10,134 nucleotides of DNA from JAFDVN01 sp035758545 (GTDB lineage Bacteria; Acidobacteriota; Holophagae; Holophagales; Holophagaceae). The translations under genes were made by a program, and so were the position numbers. Under the pieces are notes generated by a model. It saw nothing but the letters and a program-made list of their open reading frames with translations. It did no database searches and had not been told where the DNA came from. This document shows, in pieces, positions 1-5,645 of the stretch (positions are counted from its first letter, which is position 1; each line of letters opens with the position of its first letter). Location of the stretch: positions 1 through 10,134 of the forward strand of contig DASTWQ010000116.1 of the NCBI GenBank assembly GCA_035758545.1, written 5' to 3'.

Positions 1-277
1 CTTTCCGGGGCGCGCTCGTGTGCGCGGAGGACCAACATCGGTCCTGGTGGCGGCGCGTCAAGCGTCGTCGTCATGGCACGGCCGCACCTCCCAGAGCGGC
101 ACGGTCCAGGTAGCTGGATCCGTGCCACCCGTTCCGGGTTCCGGAATTCCGAATTCGATTGCAGGTCAAAGGATCCCGATGCCGAACACGGGGAGCCTCA
201 TGCCTTGAGGTGGGGGCGTCGGCAGGCTGGCGCGGGGTGTCGGAAAGCGGGACGATGGGGCATCCCCCGGAGGTCCC
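1..277. other. Left flank without a confident gene
   Basis: No gene can be supported here. One reading frame enters from the left edge on the + strand at base 3 and stops with TAG at 111-113. Its 36 residues include the plausible stretch FRGALVCAEDQHRSWWRR, so it may be the C-terminal tail of a gene outside the window, but 36 residues are too few to identify. The rest (114-277) shows no tRNA, terminator or repeat that I can recognise. The only clear signal is the GGAGG at the right end, which serves the gene starting at 278. Confidence 0.25.
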
Positions 278-547
278 ATGTCGGAGCTGTCCCTCGCCTG
301 GCTGCTGGAGCGGGACCGGGGCCTGCACCTGGTCGAGGTGAAGGGGCCCGAGCTGGCCGCCCTGGCCCGCCTGGCGGCCGGCGGCCGCGCGGTGCTGATG
401 AAGGACGGCCAGCCGGTGGGGGCCCTCGTGGGCGTGGAAGATCTGGCCTTCCTCCTGGACGCAGACCGGGACCTCGCAGAGGCCCAGATGGACGAAGAAG
501 CCACGCCCCCGCCCAGCAGCGGCAAGGTCCGCAAGTTCGAGCACTGA
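278..547 (+). CDS. Phd/YefM-like antitoxin-type small protein
   Basis: An 89-aa protein. Residues 28-60 (ALARLAAGGRAVLMKDGQPV, then GALVGVEDLAFLL) follow the Phd/YefM antitoxin pattern: a short helix, a beta-hairpin of the type 'G-x-x-V-x-x-x-x-G-x-P-V-x-x-L-V', then a helix beginning at 'EDL'. In known systems this fold dimerises, binds its own operator and neutralises a toxin through a flexible C-terminus. Here the C-terminal 20 residues are polar and Pro-rich (ATPPPSSGKVRKFEH), as expected for a disordered tail. The start ATG is preceded by GGAGG with a short 4-base spacer. The next gene begins one base after the stop, so the two are probably co-transcribed. No RelE, Doc or PIN toxin is adjacent, so it may be an orphan antitoxin or a domesticated regulator. 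The fold call rests on pattern resemblance only. Confidence 0.55.
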   Translation: MSELSLAWLLERDRGLHLVEVKGPELAALARLAAGGRAVLMKDGQPVGALVGVEDLAFLLDADRDLAEAQMDEEATPPPSSGKVRKFEH

Positions 548-548
548 G

Positions 549-746
549 ATGGAGATCCCCCAGCTGATCGCGAAGATCCAGAACCCCGACGATGCTGAGG
601 GGCAGCGCTGGCGGGCCAAGGGGCTCGCCTACCTCGTGATCCTGGAGGTTCCGCCCCTGGATCCCGCCGTGCTGGGCGCCGCCATCATCGCCGCCCAGGT
701 TGAAGGCTTCGAGGGCCCCATCCGCACCTGGCGCGTCGAGAGCTGA
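549..746 (+). CDS. Hypothetical 65-aa protein between antitoxin-like gene and SRAP gene
   Basis: A 65-aa protein that I do not recognise. It is acidic-neutral and soluble in appearance, with a hydrophobic centre (LAYLVILEVPPLDPAVLGAA, about residues 26-45) that is too interrupted by Pro and acidic residues to be a good membrane segment. The ORF sits one base after the upstream stop codon and two bases before the SRAP start. Its codon use is the same high-GC3 type as both neighbours, which supports a real gene in a three-gene operon. It is not visibly a toxin of a known family. A role as partner of the Phd-like protein is possible on position alone, but nothing in the sequence demonstrates it. 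Confidence 0.6.
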   Translation: MEIPQLIAKIQNPDDAEGQRWRAKGLAYLVILEVPPLDPAVLGAAIIAAQVEGFEGPIRTWRVES

Positions 747-748
747 CC

Positions 749-1372
749 ATGTGCGGCCGCACCTTCCAGGTCGGGCTGAAGCGCAAGGCCGAGCAGGAGG
801 AGCGCCTGGTCCTCGATGAGAAGGTCCGGGACCGGATCCAGGACCGCTACAACATCGCCCCGGGGCAAGAGGTGTTCACCGTGCACCAAGCCGGGGACCA
901 CTGGGGCGCCGCCTTCCGCACCTGGGGCGTGAAGCAGAGCCATCCCCGGGACCTCATCAACTCCCGGGACGACACGATGCAGGCCAAACCCGGCTACTTC
1001 GCCAGCTTCCAGCGGATCCTTGTCCCCGTCTCCGGGTTCTACGAGTGGCCCACCCTGGCAGGCCGGAAACGGGCCTACGCGATCCGTCCAGTGGACCATG
1101 AGGCCCTATGGTGGTTCGCCGGCCTGATGAAGGTCCAGGAGGGCGTGGAGCGGTTCTCCATCATGACCACGGCGCCGCCGGAGGGGTTCCATGAGATACA
1201 CGACCGGTGGCCCTTGACTCTGCACCTGCAGGATCGAGATAAGTGGCTAGATCCAAGCTCCGAACTATCAGAATTGTTCAAACTAATGAAGTCACCACCC
1301 AGCGAGTGGGTCGATGCTTATGAAATCGACAAATCCTTGATTAGAGACCTTCCCGAGAAAGACGGCTATTAA
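749..1372 (+). CDS. SRAP-domain abasic-site processing protein (YedK/HMCES family)
   Basis: A 207-aa protein of normal length for bacterial SRAP proteins, which crosslink covalently to abasic sites in single-stranded DNA and shield them. The hallmarks are all present: Met1 directly followed by catalytic Cys2 (MCGR), Asn35 in RYNIAPGQ, Asn71 and Arg73 in INSRDDT (family usually N-A-R-x-E), Glu99 in VPVSGFYEW, and His151 in FHEIHDRWP. The Cys2 amine/thiol plus Asn, Glu and His form the known active site, so the protein should be functional. It starts two bases after the 65-aa gene. The last 45 codons or so (from about 1240) are distinctly AT-richer than the rest, and the TAA stop (1370-1372) overlaps the stop codon of the convergent SecB-like gene. 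The family call is secure; a self-versus-virus DNA repair role is open, since SRAP genes are common in phages and mobile regions. Confidence 0.93.
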   Translation: MCGRTFQVGLKRKAEQEERLVLDEKVRDRIQDRYNIAPGQEVFTVHQAGDHWGAAFRTWGVKQSHPRDLINSRDDTMQAKPGYFASFQRILVPVSGFYEWPTLAGRKRAYAIRPVDHEALWWFAGLMKVQEGVERFSIMTTAPPEGFHEIHDRWPLTLHLQDRDKWLDPSSELSELFKLMKSPPSEWVDAYEIDKSLIRDLPEKDGY

Positions 1373-1887
1373 CTTTTAGGCATTTCTCGAGCGTGGACTT
1401 TGATGTATGGCAAAACTAGCGCATTTAAGCCTGTTCTCGCTGACTGGCTAAAAATAAATTCTCGCAGAAACGGCCACATTGCAAGTGCAGCTCCAATTGT
1501 CGAGAAGCACTTTAAATGCTCAATTTTTTCCTCAGTTGATTCGTATGGCCTTAGCAGTTGTCCTTCGAGTGCGAAGGTACATTGAATTTCAATAACCTCA
1601 GTTCCTTTGGGTAGTTCCTGGCTATCAGAATCCAAAATGCCTTTTAATATCAACTTGAGTACGGATGATATAAATTCAGATTTCTCTTCATGGGCGAAGC
1701 CGGATTCAATAGACGCCTGGAGCGCCATCTCTGTGCCAGCAATCTTCCGAATCGAATTAAACATTTTAAGCTCAGAGTGAGCTAGATAAATTTGATGAAG
1801 CGCAAGTCGAGAGCTTACATCCGAAGATTTCTTAAAGTCCTCTTTGTCGTAGTAAGATGTAAAGGACTCATCTAATGGCTGATTCAT
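1369..1887 (-). CDS. SecB-like chaperone, third gene of a toxin-antitoxin-chaperone module
   Basis: A 172-aa protein whose C-terminal third carries the SecB signature: WPFLREFI (residues 138-145, matching LFPYARECI of E. coli SecB), followed by SQSARTGLNALVLPYIKV (matching SRGTFPQLNLAPVNF). The preceding residues (about 96-116) are two amphipathic strands as in SecB. SecB is a cytosolic tetrameric holdase; SecB-like copies beside toxin-antitoxin genes (Rv1957-type TAC systems) protect the antitoxin from aggregation and degradation. ATG at 1887 is chosen because it overlaps the antitoxin TGA (ATGA) and has GGAG eight bases upstream; a GTG three codons earlier is possible. The N-terminal 95 residues are longer and more helical than in canonical SecB and unrecognised. 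It is AT-rich like the two genes before it. A general export SecB is unlikely given the divergence and context. Confidence 0.72.
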   Translation of the reverse strand: MNQPLDESFTSYYDKEDFKKSSDVSSRLALHQIYLAHSELKMFNSIRKIAGTEMALQASIESGFAHEEKSEFISSVLKLILKGILDSDSQELPKGTEVIEIQCTFALEGQLLRPYESTEEKIEHLKCFSTIGAALAMWPFLREFIFSQSARTGLNALVLPYIKVHAREMPKS

Positions 1888-2384
1888 GCAAAGCACTCCA
1901 CCTGGCCATCAACGCCACAGGGGCCTAAGTCATCTTCGCCAACGATCATGAAAGCCTCATTGGCCTTCTTGAATGAAGGGTAGGTGTTTACTCTCTTGCC
2001 TTCCAGAATTGAGATTTTGGAAACAATAGAGATACTTTCTGAAAGCGTCGCCATTGCAAATTCCGGTTCTTTAATCATATTCATGATGGCAATTTGTACA
2101 AATCTATTTCGAGAAAGTCCGAATTCTGAAGCGGTTCGGTCTAGGCGAAGGACCAAGCTTTTAGGAAGCCGGAAGGAGACCACCTCCGTTGCCTCCCGCT
2201 CTTCGCCCTTGGGCGGGCGGCCAAATTTCCGTGGCGGAAGTGGTTCATTCGCTAGGCGTCGCTCTACCCAGTCAGATATTTCGGGAAGGTTGCGATCGAC
2301 AGTCTGGGCATCGCTGAACTTGACCTGCCCGCTCTCGAGTAGGTCCTTCAACTTGCGAGGCTGTTTCTGATCTCTGTTCATCAT
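1884..2384 (-). CDS. Ribbon-helix-helix antitoxin with AT-hook-like motif and C-terminal extension
   Basis: A 166-aa protein from the ATG at 2384; an in-frame extension to 2480 exists but would overlap the toxin gene by about 100 bp. The ribbon-helix-helix DNA-binding fold is visible at residues 66-106: a strand TEVVSFRLP, helix KSLVLRLDRTASEFG, then LSRNRFVQIAIMNMI. Just before it, RKFGRPPKG (52-60) has the GRP core of an AT-hook. Residues 107-166 form an extension beyond a normal RHH antitoxin, with SFKKANEAFMIVGEDDLGPC; in toxin-antitoxin-chaperone systems such tails act as chaperone-addiction regions recognised by the SecB-like partner, which is my inference here. The gene overlaps the toxin stop (ATGA, 2384-2381) and the chaperone start (ATGA, 1887-1884), so all three are translationally coupled. 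As an RHH protein it probably represses its own promoter. Confidence 0.7.
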   Translation of the reverse strand: MMNRDQKQPRKLKDLLESGQVKFSDAQTVDRNLPEISDWVERRLANEPLPPRKFGRPPKGEEREATEVVSFRLPKSLVLRLDRTASEFGLSRNRFVQIAIMNMIKEPEFAMATLSESISIVSKISILEGKRVNTYPSFKKANEAFMIVGEDDLGPCGVDGQVECFA

Positions 2385-2680
2385 TTGCCCCATGGGAAAA
2401 TTTTGCGTTTCTTCTGGCGGAAACAAGTTAGCAAGATTGCTTCCCTCGGACCCGTCATAAGAAAGGCCAAGCGCCACCATTGGCCTTTGTGATTGACCTG
2501 AATCAGGTATCGAGGTTCGGCCCCAGGTGGGGCCGGATCATTCGGATCGTCCGGATGTTCCTCTGCCTGATCGAAGTACAAGTCAAAGATCTCAATGGCC
2601 TCCTCCGGAGTGACCGGAGGTTGCTTCCCGGCGAGCTTCAATCGAATGTGAGGACGAATCACTAGCCGTGGGGGGATCAT
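2381..2680 (-). CDS. Candidate RelE-superfamily toxin (DUF4258/BrnT-like)
   Basis: A 99-aa protein if begun at ATG 2680; a GTG at 2713 would add 11 residues. The N-terminal IRPHIRLKLAGK (residues 8-19), then PPVTPEEAIEIF, and the later strands PRYLIQVNHKGQWWRLAFLM and AILLTCFR match the order of elements in DUF4258/BrnT-like small toxins: a conserved His/Arg helix, a second helix with 'V-T-x-E-E', a strand with aromatic/basic residues and a final hydrophobic strand. Such proteins are ribosome-dependent or free RNases of RelE fold. The start at 2680 fits family members, which reach the 'I-x-P-H' motif within about ten residues; neither start has a strong Shine-Dalgarno. It is the first gene of the three-gene module and its TGA overlaps the antitoxin ATG. 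The PDDPNDPAPPG insertion (50s) is unusual. Toxicity is inferred from context. Confidence 0.55.
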   Translation of the reverse strand: MIPPRLVIRPHIRLKLAGKQPPVTPEEAIEIFDLYFDQAEEHPDDPNDPAPPGAEPRYLIQVNHKGQWWRLAFLMTGPREAILLTCFRQKKRKIFPWGK

Positions 2681-2864
2681 GGGGTCCCACCCAGATCCGA
2701 AAATGTAGCACACTTCTCGATGCCATCAAGGTCTGCCCCAGGGACTCGTGCAGACCAGCACAATGACTGGAACTTCCTGGTGTAGAGTCCTTGTGACATT
2801 TCCCCTGGCTGCACCGGCTCGTCATCTCCTAGATGTAGTGCTTGGCTGCGTGCATCGTACTTCC

Positions 2865-2884
2865 CCTAGCGATGAATCGCTAGG
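2865..2884. promoter_or_regulatory. 9-bp-arm palindrome, possible operator
   Basis: CCTAGCGAT-GA-ATCGCTAGG is a perfect inverted repeat with a 2-base centre. The tiny spacer disfavours an RNA hairpin and suits a dimeric DNA-binding protein such as the ribbon-helix-helix antitoxin encoded downstream. It lies about 40-60 bases downstream of the predicted start of the operon, a position compatible with a roadblock-type or repressor site, but the link to the antitoxin is inference. The remainder of the 2681-2965 gap holds no gene I can support. Confidence 0.4.
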
Positions 2885-2931
2885 CGGAGCTCTAGAATTG
2901 TCACCAGCTCCATGGATTCGATGCGTAAATT

Positions 2932-2960
2932 GTAATACAAGCCTAACTTAGTAAATTCAA
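2932..2960 (-). promoter_or_regulatory. Candidate sigma-70-type promoter for the toxin-antitoxin-chaperone operon
   Basis: On the - strand, TTGAAT (2960-2955) and TATTAC (2937-2932) are separated by exactly 17 bases, each matching four of six consensus positions. This is the most AT-rich patch between the divergently arranged toxin and the + strand gene at 3272. Transcription would start near 2925, giving a leader of about 245 bases before the toxin start. Sigma-70 likeness is weak evidence in an AT-rich patch. Confidence 0.35.
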
Positions 2961-2965
2961 AAGGT

Positions 2966-3271
2966 TTAGAAAATTTGAAGCCTTGACGCCTCCCGAGAAT
3001 CGTCAGAAGATTGTCGGGCCGGGCGGATCTCCCGCCAGGCCGGCCTGGGGGGCCGCTCTCCCCGGATCTTTCGACAGCTCGAATCCCCTCGTGGCCTTGG
3101 CCACAAGGAAAGCGCTCGGCTGGAACCGAGCGCCAGGATCATCCCTGCATCGCGTCGTGCCTTGAGTGGTGCTGGGGTGGCAGTCCGGCGAATCAGGAGT
3201 GGGAACTCCGCAAGTGTGAACCGGACGGCCGTGGCGGTCAATACAAGGCCATCACGAAAGGAGGCCACATC
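2966..3271. other. Gene-free, hairpin-rich leader upstream of the small Cys/His gene
   Basis: No credible gene is seen in this 306-base stretch. It is GC-rich again and contains several perfect inverted repeats: CCAGGCCGGCCTGG (3035-3048), GTGGCC-TT-GGCCAC (3091-3104), GCGCTCGG-CTGGAA-CCGAGCGC (3112-3133), and a GGAGT-GGGA-ACTCC hairpin near 3198-3211. The density suggests a structured 5' leader or a small RNA ahead of the + strand gene at 3272. I tested it mentally against cobalamin and tRNA patterns without a match. The left border coincides with the end of the AT-rich island. Confidence 0.35.
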
Positions 3272-3475
3272 ATGGCCGACATTTACAAACCCGGTCAGAA
3301 GGTGCCTTACTCCGGCATCTATCAGGTGGTGCATGACTTGGTGCACCAGGAGAGGCACGAAGTGACGTGCATCTCTGGGGAGGTTTTCCCTCCCTGCAAC
3401 AAGTGCGGGGGACATCCGCGCTTCGAGCTCGTTCGGGCCGCGGTTCACATCCGCAGCCACCAGCACTTCAAGTAA
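3272..3475 (+). CDS. Small Cys/His-rich conserved hypothetical protein (YjzC-like)
   Basis: A 67-aa protein. The start is fixed by AAAGGAGG at 3257-3264 with a 7-base spacer, about the best ribosome binding site in the window; upstream in-frame codons look non-coding. The pattern Y-K-P-G-Q-K-V-P-x-S-G-I-Y (5-17), then HDLVH, VTCISGEVFPPCNKCGG (32-47) and a closing F-x-L-V-x-A-A-x-H is typical of a widespread family of small uncharacterised bacterial proteins, often called YjzC-like. Cys33, Cys42, Cys45 and several His could bind a metal, which is inference. It is a single-gene unit: a strong terminator follows 38 bases downstream and the provirus block converges on it. It is probably host-derived and marks the border of the viral region. 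No function is known to me. Confidence 0.82.
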   Translation: MADIYKPGQKVPYSGIYQVVHDLVHQERHEVTCISGEVFPPCNKCGGHPRFELVRAAVHIRSHQHFK

Positions 3476-3513
3476 GCGTAGATCCCTACTCGCGTCTGGA
3501 TCTCTGGAGAGAG

Positions 3514-3540
3514 GGGCGGCACATCTTGTGCCGCCCTTTT
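3514..3540 (+). terminator. Rho-independent terminator
   Basis: GGGCGGCACA-TCT-TGTGCCGCCC is a perfect 10-bp stem with a 3-base loop followed by TTTT (3537-3540). It ends the transcript of the + strand gene that stops at 3475. On the opposite strand the same stem directly follows the TAA (3541-3539) of the last provirus gene, but there the trailing sequence is CTCTCTCC rather than a T-run, so on that strand it is at most a weak terminator or a 3'-end stabiliser. Confidence 0.88.
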
Positions 3541-4141
3541 ACCAATTGAATCCGACTAGACCTACCAGCTGACGATTCAGGTACCCTCCGCCGACCGTCA
3601 ATGGTCCTTGATAGTGCTCCACCAACACACCGGAGCGGATCCGGCCGCGGTCGAGGTAGGGCAGGGCGGCTAGGCCCCACCGCGGCGATGCCGGCGAGGC
3701 CGGGAGCTTCAGGGTTGTGGTGGCCGTCACCGTCTCGGCCGAGTCGAGGGGCACGCGGCCCGCGGGGCTATCCGCCCACTCGACGGACCGCAAGGTGAGG
3801 CGGGAGCCTTCGACCTGGCCGAACAGGGCGTCATGCAGAACGGCGCCCCCGGGCAGGACCGGGAGGGCGGTGGTGGTGGTCTGGAGCTGCTGGCCCAGGT
3901 CCGCAGGGACGGGCACAGGTGGCGGCGCGGGGAGGCCTGGGACGGTCCGGGTCACGATGACGGTGCGCACCTCCGGCACCGGGCTCAGGTTGCGCTCAGG
4001 GAGCGGCGCTGCGGGCCCGACGACCAGCTGGACGGGCTTGCCCCGCGGAATGGACCAGCGGCCCGCCAGGAAGGCCCCTGCAAGCGCCAGGGCGGCGCCC
4101 AGGCTCTTCCAGGCCCAGGCCGGGAGGCGCAGGCCCCACAT
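3539..4141 (-). CDS. Membrane-anchored phage protein, spanin-like candidate
   Basis: A 200-aa protein starting two bases after the 75-aa membrane gene. The N-terminus has a short basic/aromatic start, one hydrophobic segment (about 12-28, SLGAALALAGAFLAGRW) and then an extracytoplasmic-type region: Pro-rich linker 44-80 with VPEVRTVIVTRTVPGLPAPP, and a beta-rich C-terminus ending in the alternating Gly/aromatic pattern VGGGYLNRQLVGLVGFNW. Single-anchor proteins with a Pro-rich linker and strand-rich tail are common at the end of phage lysis blocks and as virion membrane proteins, so an envelope-spanning lysis factor or a minor membrane protein are the two candidates. It has no catalytic motif that I recognise and no lipobox. 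As last gene of the block it terminates against a convergent terminator. The Shine-Dalgarno is weak, consistent with coupling to the gene before. Confidence 0.65.
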   Translation of the reverse strand: MWGLRLPAWAWKSLGAALALAGAFLAGRWSIPRGKPVQLVVGPAAPLPERNLSPVPEVRTVIVTRTVPGLPAPPPVPVPADLGQQLQTTTTALPVLPGGAVLHDALFGQVEGSRLTLRSVEWADSPAGRVPLDSAETVTATTTLKLPASPASPRWGLAALPYLDRGRIRSGVLVEHYQGPLTVGGGYLNRQLVGLVGFNW

Positions 4142-4143
4142 GG

Positions 4144-4371
4144 CTACACCGCCGGGGCGGGAGGCGCAGGCGGCGCGGGCGGGGGCGTGAGGCCGGGGGA
4201 GACCAGGCGGAGGCCCGCCAGCGCGGCTACGAAGATCCCCTTCTCCCAGGTCAGGCCGTGGGCCGCGATGTCCCAGAGGGAGGCGCAGAGGAGGCCCCAC
4301 CAGGCCATGGCCTGGTCCTTGGCGGGATCCTTGAGCCCGGCGAGCATGCTGCGGAGCGCCTTCACCGCCAT
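4144..4371 (-). CDS. 75-aa small membrane protein, holin-like candidate
   Basis: A 75-aa protein. GGGAGGT overlapping the preceding stop codon lies five bases upstream of the ATG, a strong start. It has a basic amphipathic N-terminus (MAVKALRSMLAGLKDPAKDQ), then two moderately hydrophobic stretches (about 23-36 and 45-58) and a low-complexity tail PPPAPPAPPAPAV encoded by a GGC/CGG-rich repeat-like stretch. Size, two hydrophobic stretches and position between structural-type genes and the 200-aa membrane protein suit a holin or other small viral membrane protein, but no family signature is present. It sits four bases after the 156-aa gene and two bases before the next. Confidence 0.55.
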   Translation of the reverse strand: MAVKALRSMLAGLKDPAKDQAMAWWGLLCASLWDIAAHGLTWEKGIFVAALAGLRLVSPGLTPPPAPPAPPAPAV

Positions 4372-4374
4372 GGG

Positions 4375-4845
4375 CTACCTCCCGAAGAGCTGGAGCGTGA
4401 GGGTGGCCCCGGCCGCGCCGGGGCTGTTCAGGTAGAGCCCGGCCGCGGCGGCGATCTCGAGGCCGTCGAGGACGTCCCCCTGGGCGAGGGTGATGGCTGA
4501 CTCGCCCGTGCCGCCGAGCTTCACGGTCAGGGAGGCGCCGGTCAGCGCCAGCACCCGGAGGCGGGTCACGGTCGCGAGGGTGCCGAAGGGGACGGGCCAG
4601 TTGGCGAGCCCGGCCTGGATATTGGCGTCGAGGGCGAGCTCGCTGGCCTTGGTGATCCCGCCGCTCTGGGCCTGGATGGCCGCGAGGACCTCCGCCTGGG
4701 TGGCCTCCGTCGCCAGGGCGCCAAGGGCCGTCTGCACGGCCTGGAGGGTCGTCTCCGAGGCGAGCGGCGCCAGGTCGACCGGCTGCACCGGCTCCAGCGG
4801 CGTGAGGCCGTCCTGGCCGATGACGATGATGGGCTGGACCTTCAT
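4375..4845 (-). CDS. 156-aa virion protein candidate: 16-residue repeat plus beta domain
   Basis: A 156-aa protein. After a short N-terminus (MKVQPIIVIGQDG) residues 29-60 hold two adjacent 16-residue units, ASETTLQAVQTALGAL and ATEATQAEVLAAIQAQ, of the Ala-Ser-Glu-Thr-Leu type often found as alpha-helical, trimer-forming stalks in phage fibre and spike proteins. The C-terminal half (about 84-156) is strand-rich (LATVTRLRVLALTGASLTVK, AITLAQGDVLDGLE, ATLTLQLFGR) and could be a small jelly-roll. A stalk plus beta head suggests a vertex or spike component; this is inference from architecture. The ATG shares one base with the upstream TGA (TGATG), so translation is coupled. Confidence 0.62.
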   Translation of the reverse strand: MKVQPIIVIGQDGLTPLEPVQPVDLAPLASETTLQAVQTALGALATEATQAEVLAAIQAQSGGITKASELALDANIQAGLANWPVPFGTLATVTRLRVLALTGASLTVKLGGTGESAITLAQGDVLDGLEIAAAAGLYLNSPGAAGATLTLQLFGR

Positions 4846-5333
4846 CAGGCGCCTCCGCCGGTCGGGATGATCGGCCCATCGGCGGCCAGGGGCATGCTGG
4901 CGCAGCTGCGCCCGATGATGCCGAGGGGCTGGAGGATGAAGGGGAGGGCGCCGAAGGGCCCGCTCACGAAGATGACCAGGAAGTCCTTGCGGAAGGTGAA
5001 GACCTTGGAGGCCTTCTCGCCCATGGGGACCGTCCACAGGAGCTGGGGCGCGTCGAAGGGCGCCTTCATCAGGTAGGCGTGGCCCTGGCCGTCCGCGTCG
5101 TCGTATTCGCCGACGAAGAGCTGGGCATCCGCGTCGCCCGCGGTGTTGTCCAGGGAGACCAGCATGGGGCCCCGGGGCAGCACGAGGGAGCGCGTCTTGA
5201 CCCCCGCGTAGGAGAACCAGGGCACCTCCTGGCGCTCGCGGTCGAATCCCTGGACGGCGGGGATCTTGGTGGAGCCGAGGCCCACCTGGAACAGCGTCGA
5301 GGTGGGCGGGACGTAGTTCGGGCTTCCGAGCAT
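4845..5333 (-). CDS. 162-aa unknown provirus protein
   Basis: I do not recognise this 162-aa protein. It is preceded by GGGAGGG eight bases from the ATG. The sequence is beta-rich with many aromatic residues (TLFQVGLGSTKIPAVQGFD, VPWFSYAGVKTRSLVLPRG, AYLMKAPFDAPQLLWTVPMG) and has a hydrophobic stretch near 117-141 (KDFLVIFVSGPFGALPFILQ) that could be a buried core or a membrane-inserting segment. There are no Cys pairs or catalytic motifs. It lies inside the uninterrupted - strand block and is coupled to the 156-aa gene by a TGATG junction, so it is most likely a minor structural or attachment protein. Confidence 0.6.
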   Translation of the reverse strand: MLGSPNYVPPTSTLFQVGLGSTKIPAVQGFDRERQEVPWFSYAGVKTRSLVLPRGPMLVSLDNTAGDADAQLFVGEYDDADGQGHAYLMKAPFDAPQLLWTVPMGEKASKVFTFRKDFLVIFVSGPFGALPFILQPLGIIGRSCASMPLAADGPIIPTGGGA

Positions 5334-5336
5334 GGC

Positions 5337-5645
5337 TCAGACCCTCCCTTCCTGGAAGCGCAGCTCCAGGAGCGTGAGGACCCGCGTGGTGAGCTTGATG
5401 TCCTCCTGGATGACGTCCGTGTTCCTCTCCAGGATCTGCTCCAGGCGGATCCGGTCCTCGCGGCTCTTCTCCAGGGCGTGCGCGAGGGCCTGCTCGCGGG
5501 CGTGGCCCTGGGCGATGAGGGCGCGGAGGGCCTTGTCCGATTCGCGGTCGCGGGTCTTGAGCATGAAGAGCACCACAGCGACGAGGGCGAAGATGGCCAT
5601 GCCTGCCACGCCGAGCTGAACCAGGTCGGAGACGGTGGGGATCAC
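5337..5645 (-). CDS. 102-aa membrane/coiled-coil protein, holin- or spanin-like
   Basis: A 102-aa protein beginning at the GTG at 5645, which overlaps the TGA of the transglycosylase (GTGA). The N-terminal SDLVQLGVAGMAIFALVAVVLFML (about 6-29) is one transmembrane helix; residues 30-102 are a highly charged, heptad-rich helix (RDRESDKALRALIAQGHARE, EKSREDRIRLEQILERNTDV). This TM-plus-coiled-coil layout matches inner-membrane spanins and BhlA/UviB-like holin proteins. Adjacency to a murein-cleaving enzyme supports a lysis role. The coding start is chosen for the overlap and because longer in-frame alternatives run through the transglycosylase gene in another frame. Confidence 0.68.
   Translation of the reverse strand: MIPTVSDLVQLGVAGMAIFALVAVVLFMLKTRDRESDKALRALIAQGHAREQALAHALEKSREDRIRLEQILERNTDVIQEDIKLTTRVLTLLELRFQEGRV

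Noticed and set aside
2385..2480. Earlier start of the antitoxin at 2480
   Set aside because: It would overlap the toxin by about 100 bp; the ATGA junction at 2384-2381 mirrors the one before the chaperone gene.
2920..2980. dif-like XerCD recombination site in the AT-rich patch
   Set aside because: No pair of arms resembling the XerC and XerD consensus with a 6-base centre could be found.
3175..3271. Cobalamin-type riboswitch upstream of the small Cys/His gene
   Set aside because: Fragments such as GTGTGAACCGGAC look suggestive but the conserved box order and core are not present.
2966..3466. 166-codon open frame on the - strand across the leader and the small Cys/His gene
   Set aside because: No recognisable composition or ribosome binding site; the + strand gene at 3272 has a perfect Shine-Dalgarno, family motifs and a terminator.
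4142..4879. N-terminal extension of the 200-aa frame up to 4879 on the - strand
   Set aside because: The extension is Pro/Arg/Gly-rich frame shadow of the 75- and 156-aa genes; the start at 4141 gives a sensible membrane-anchored protein.
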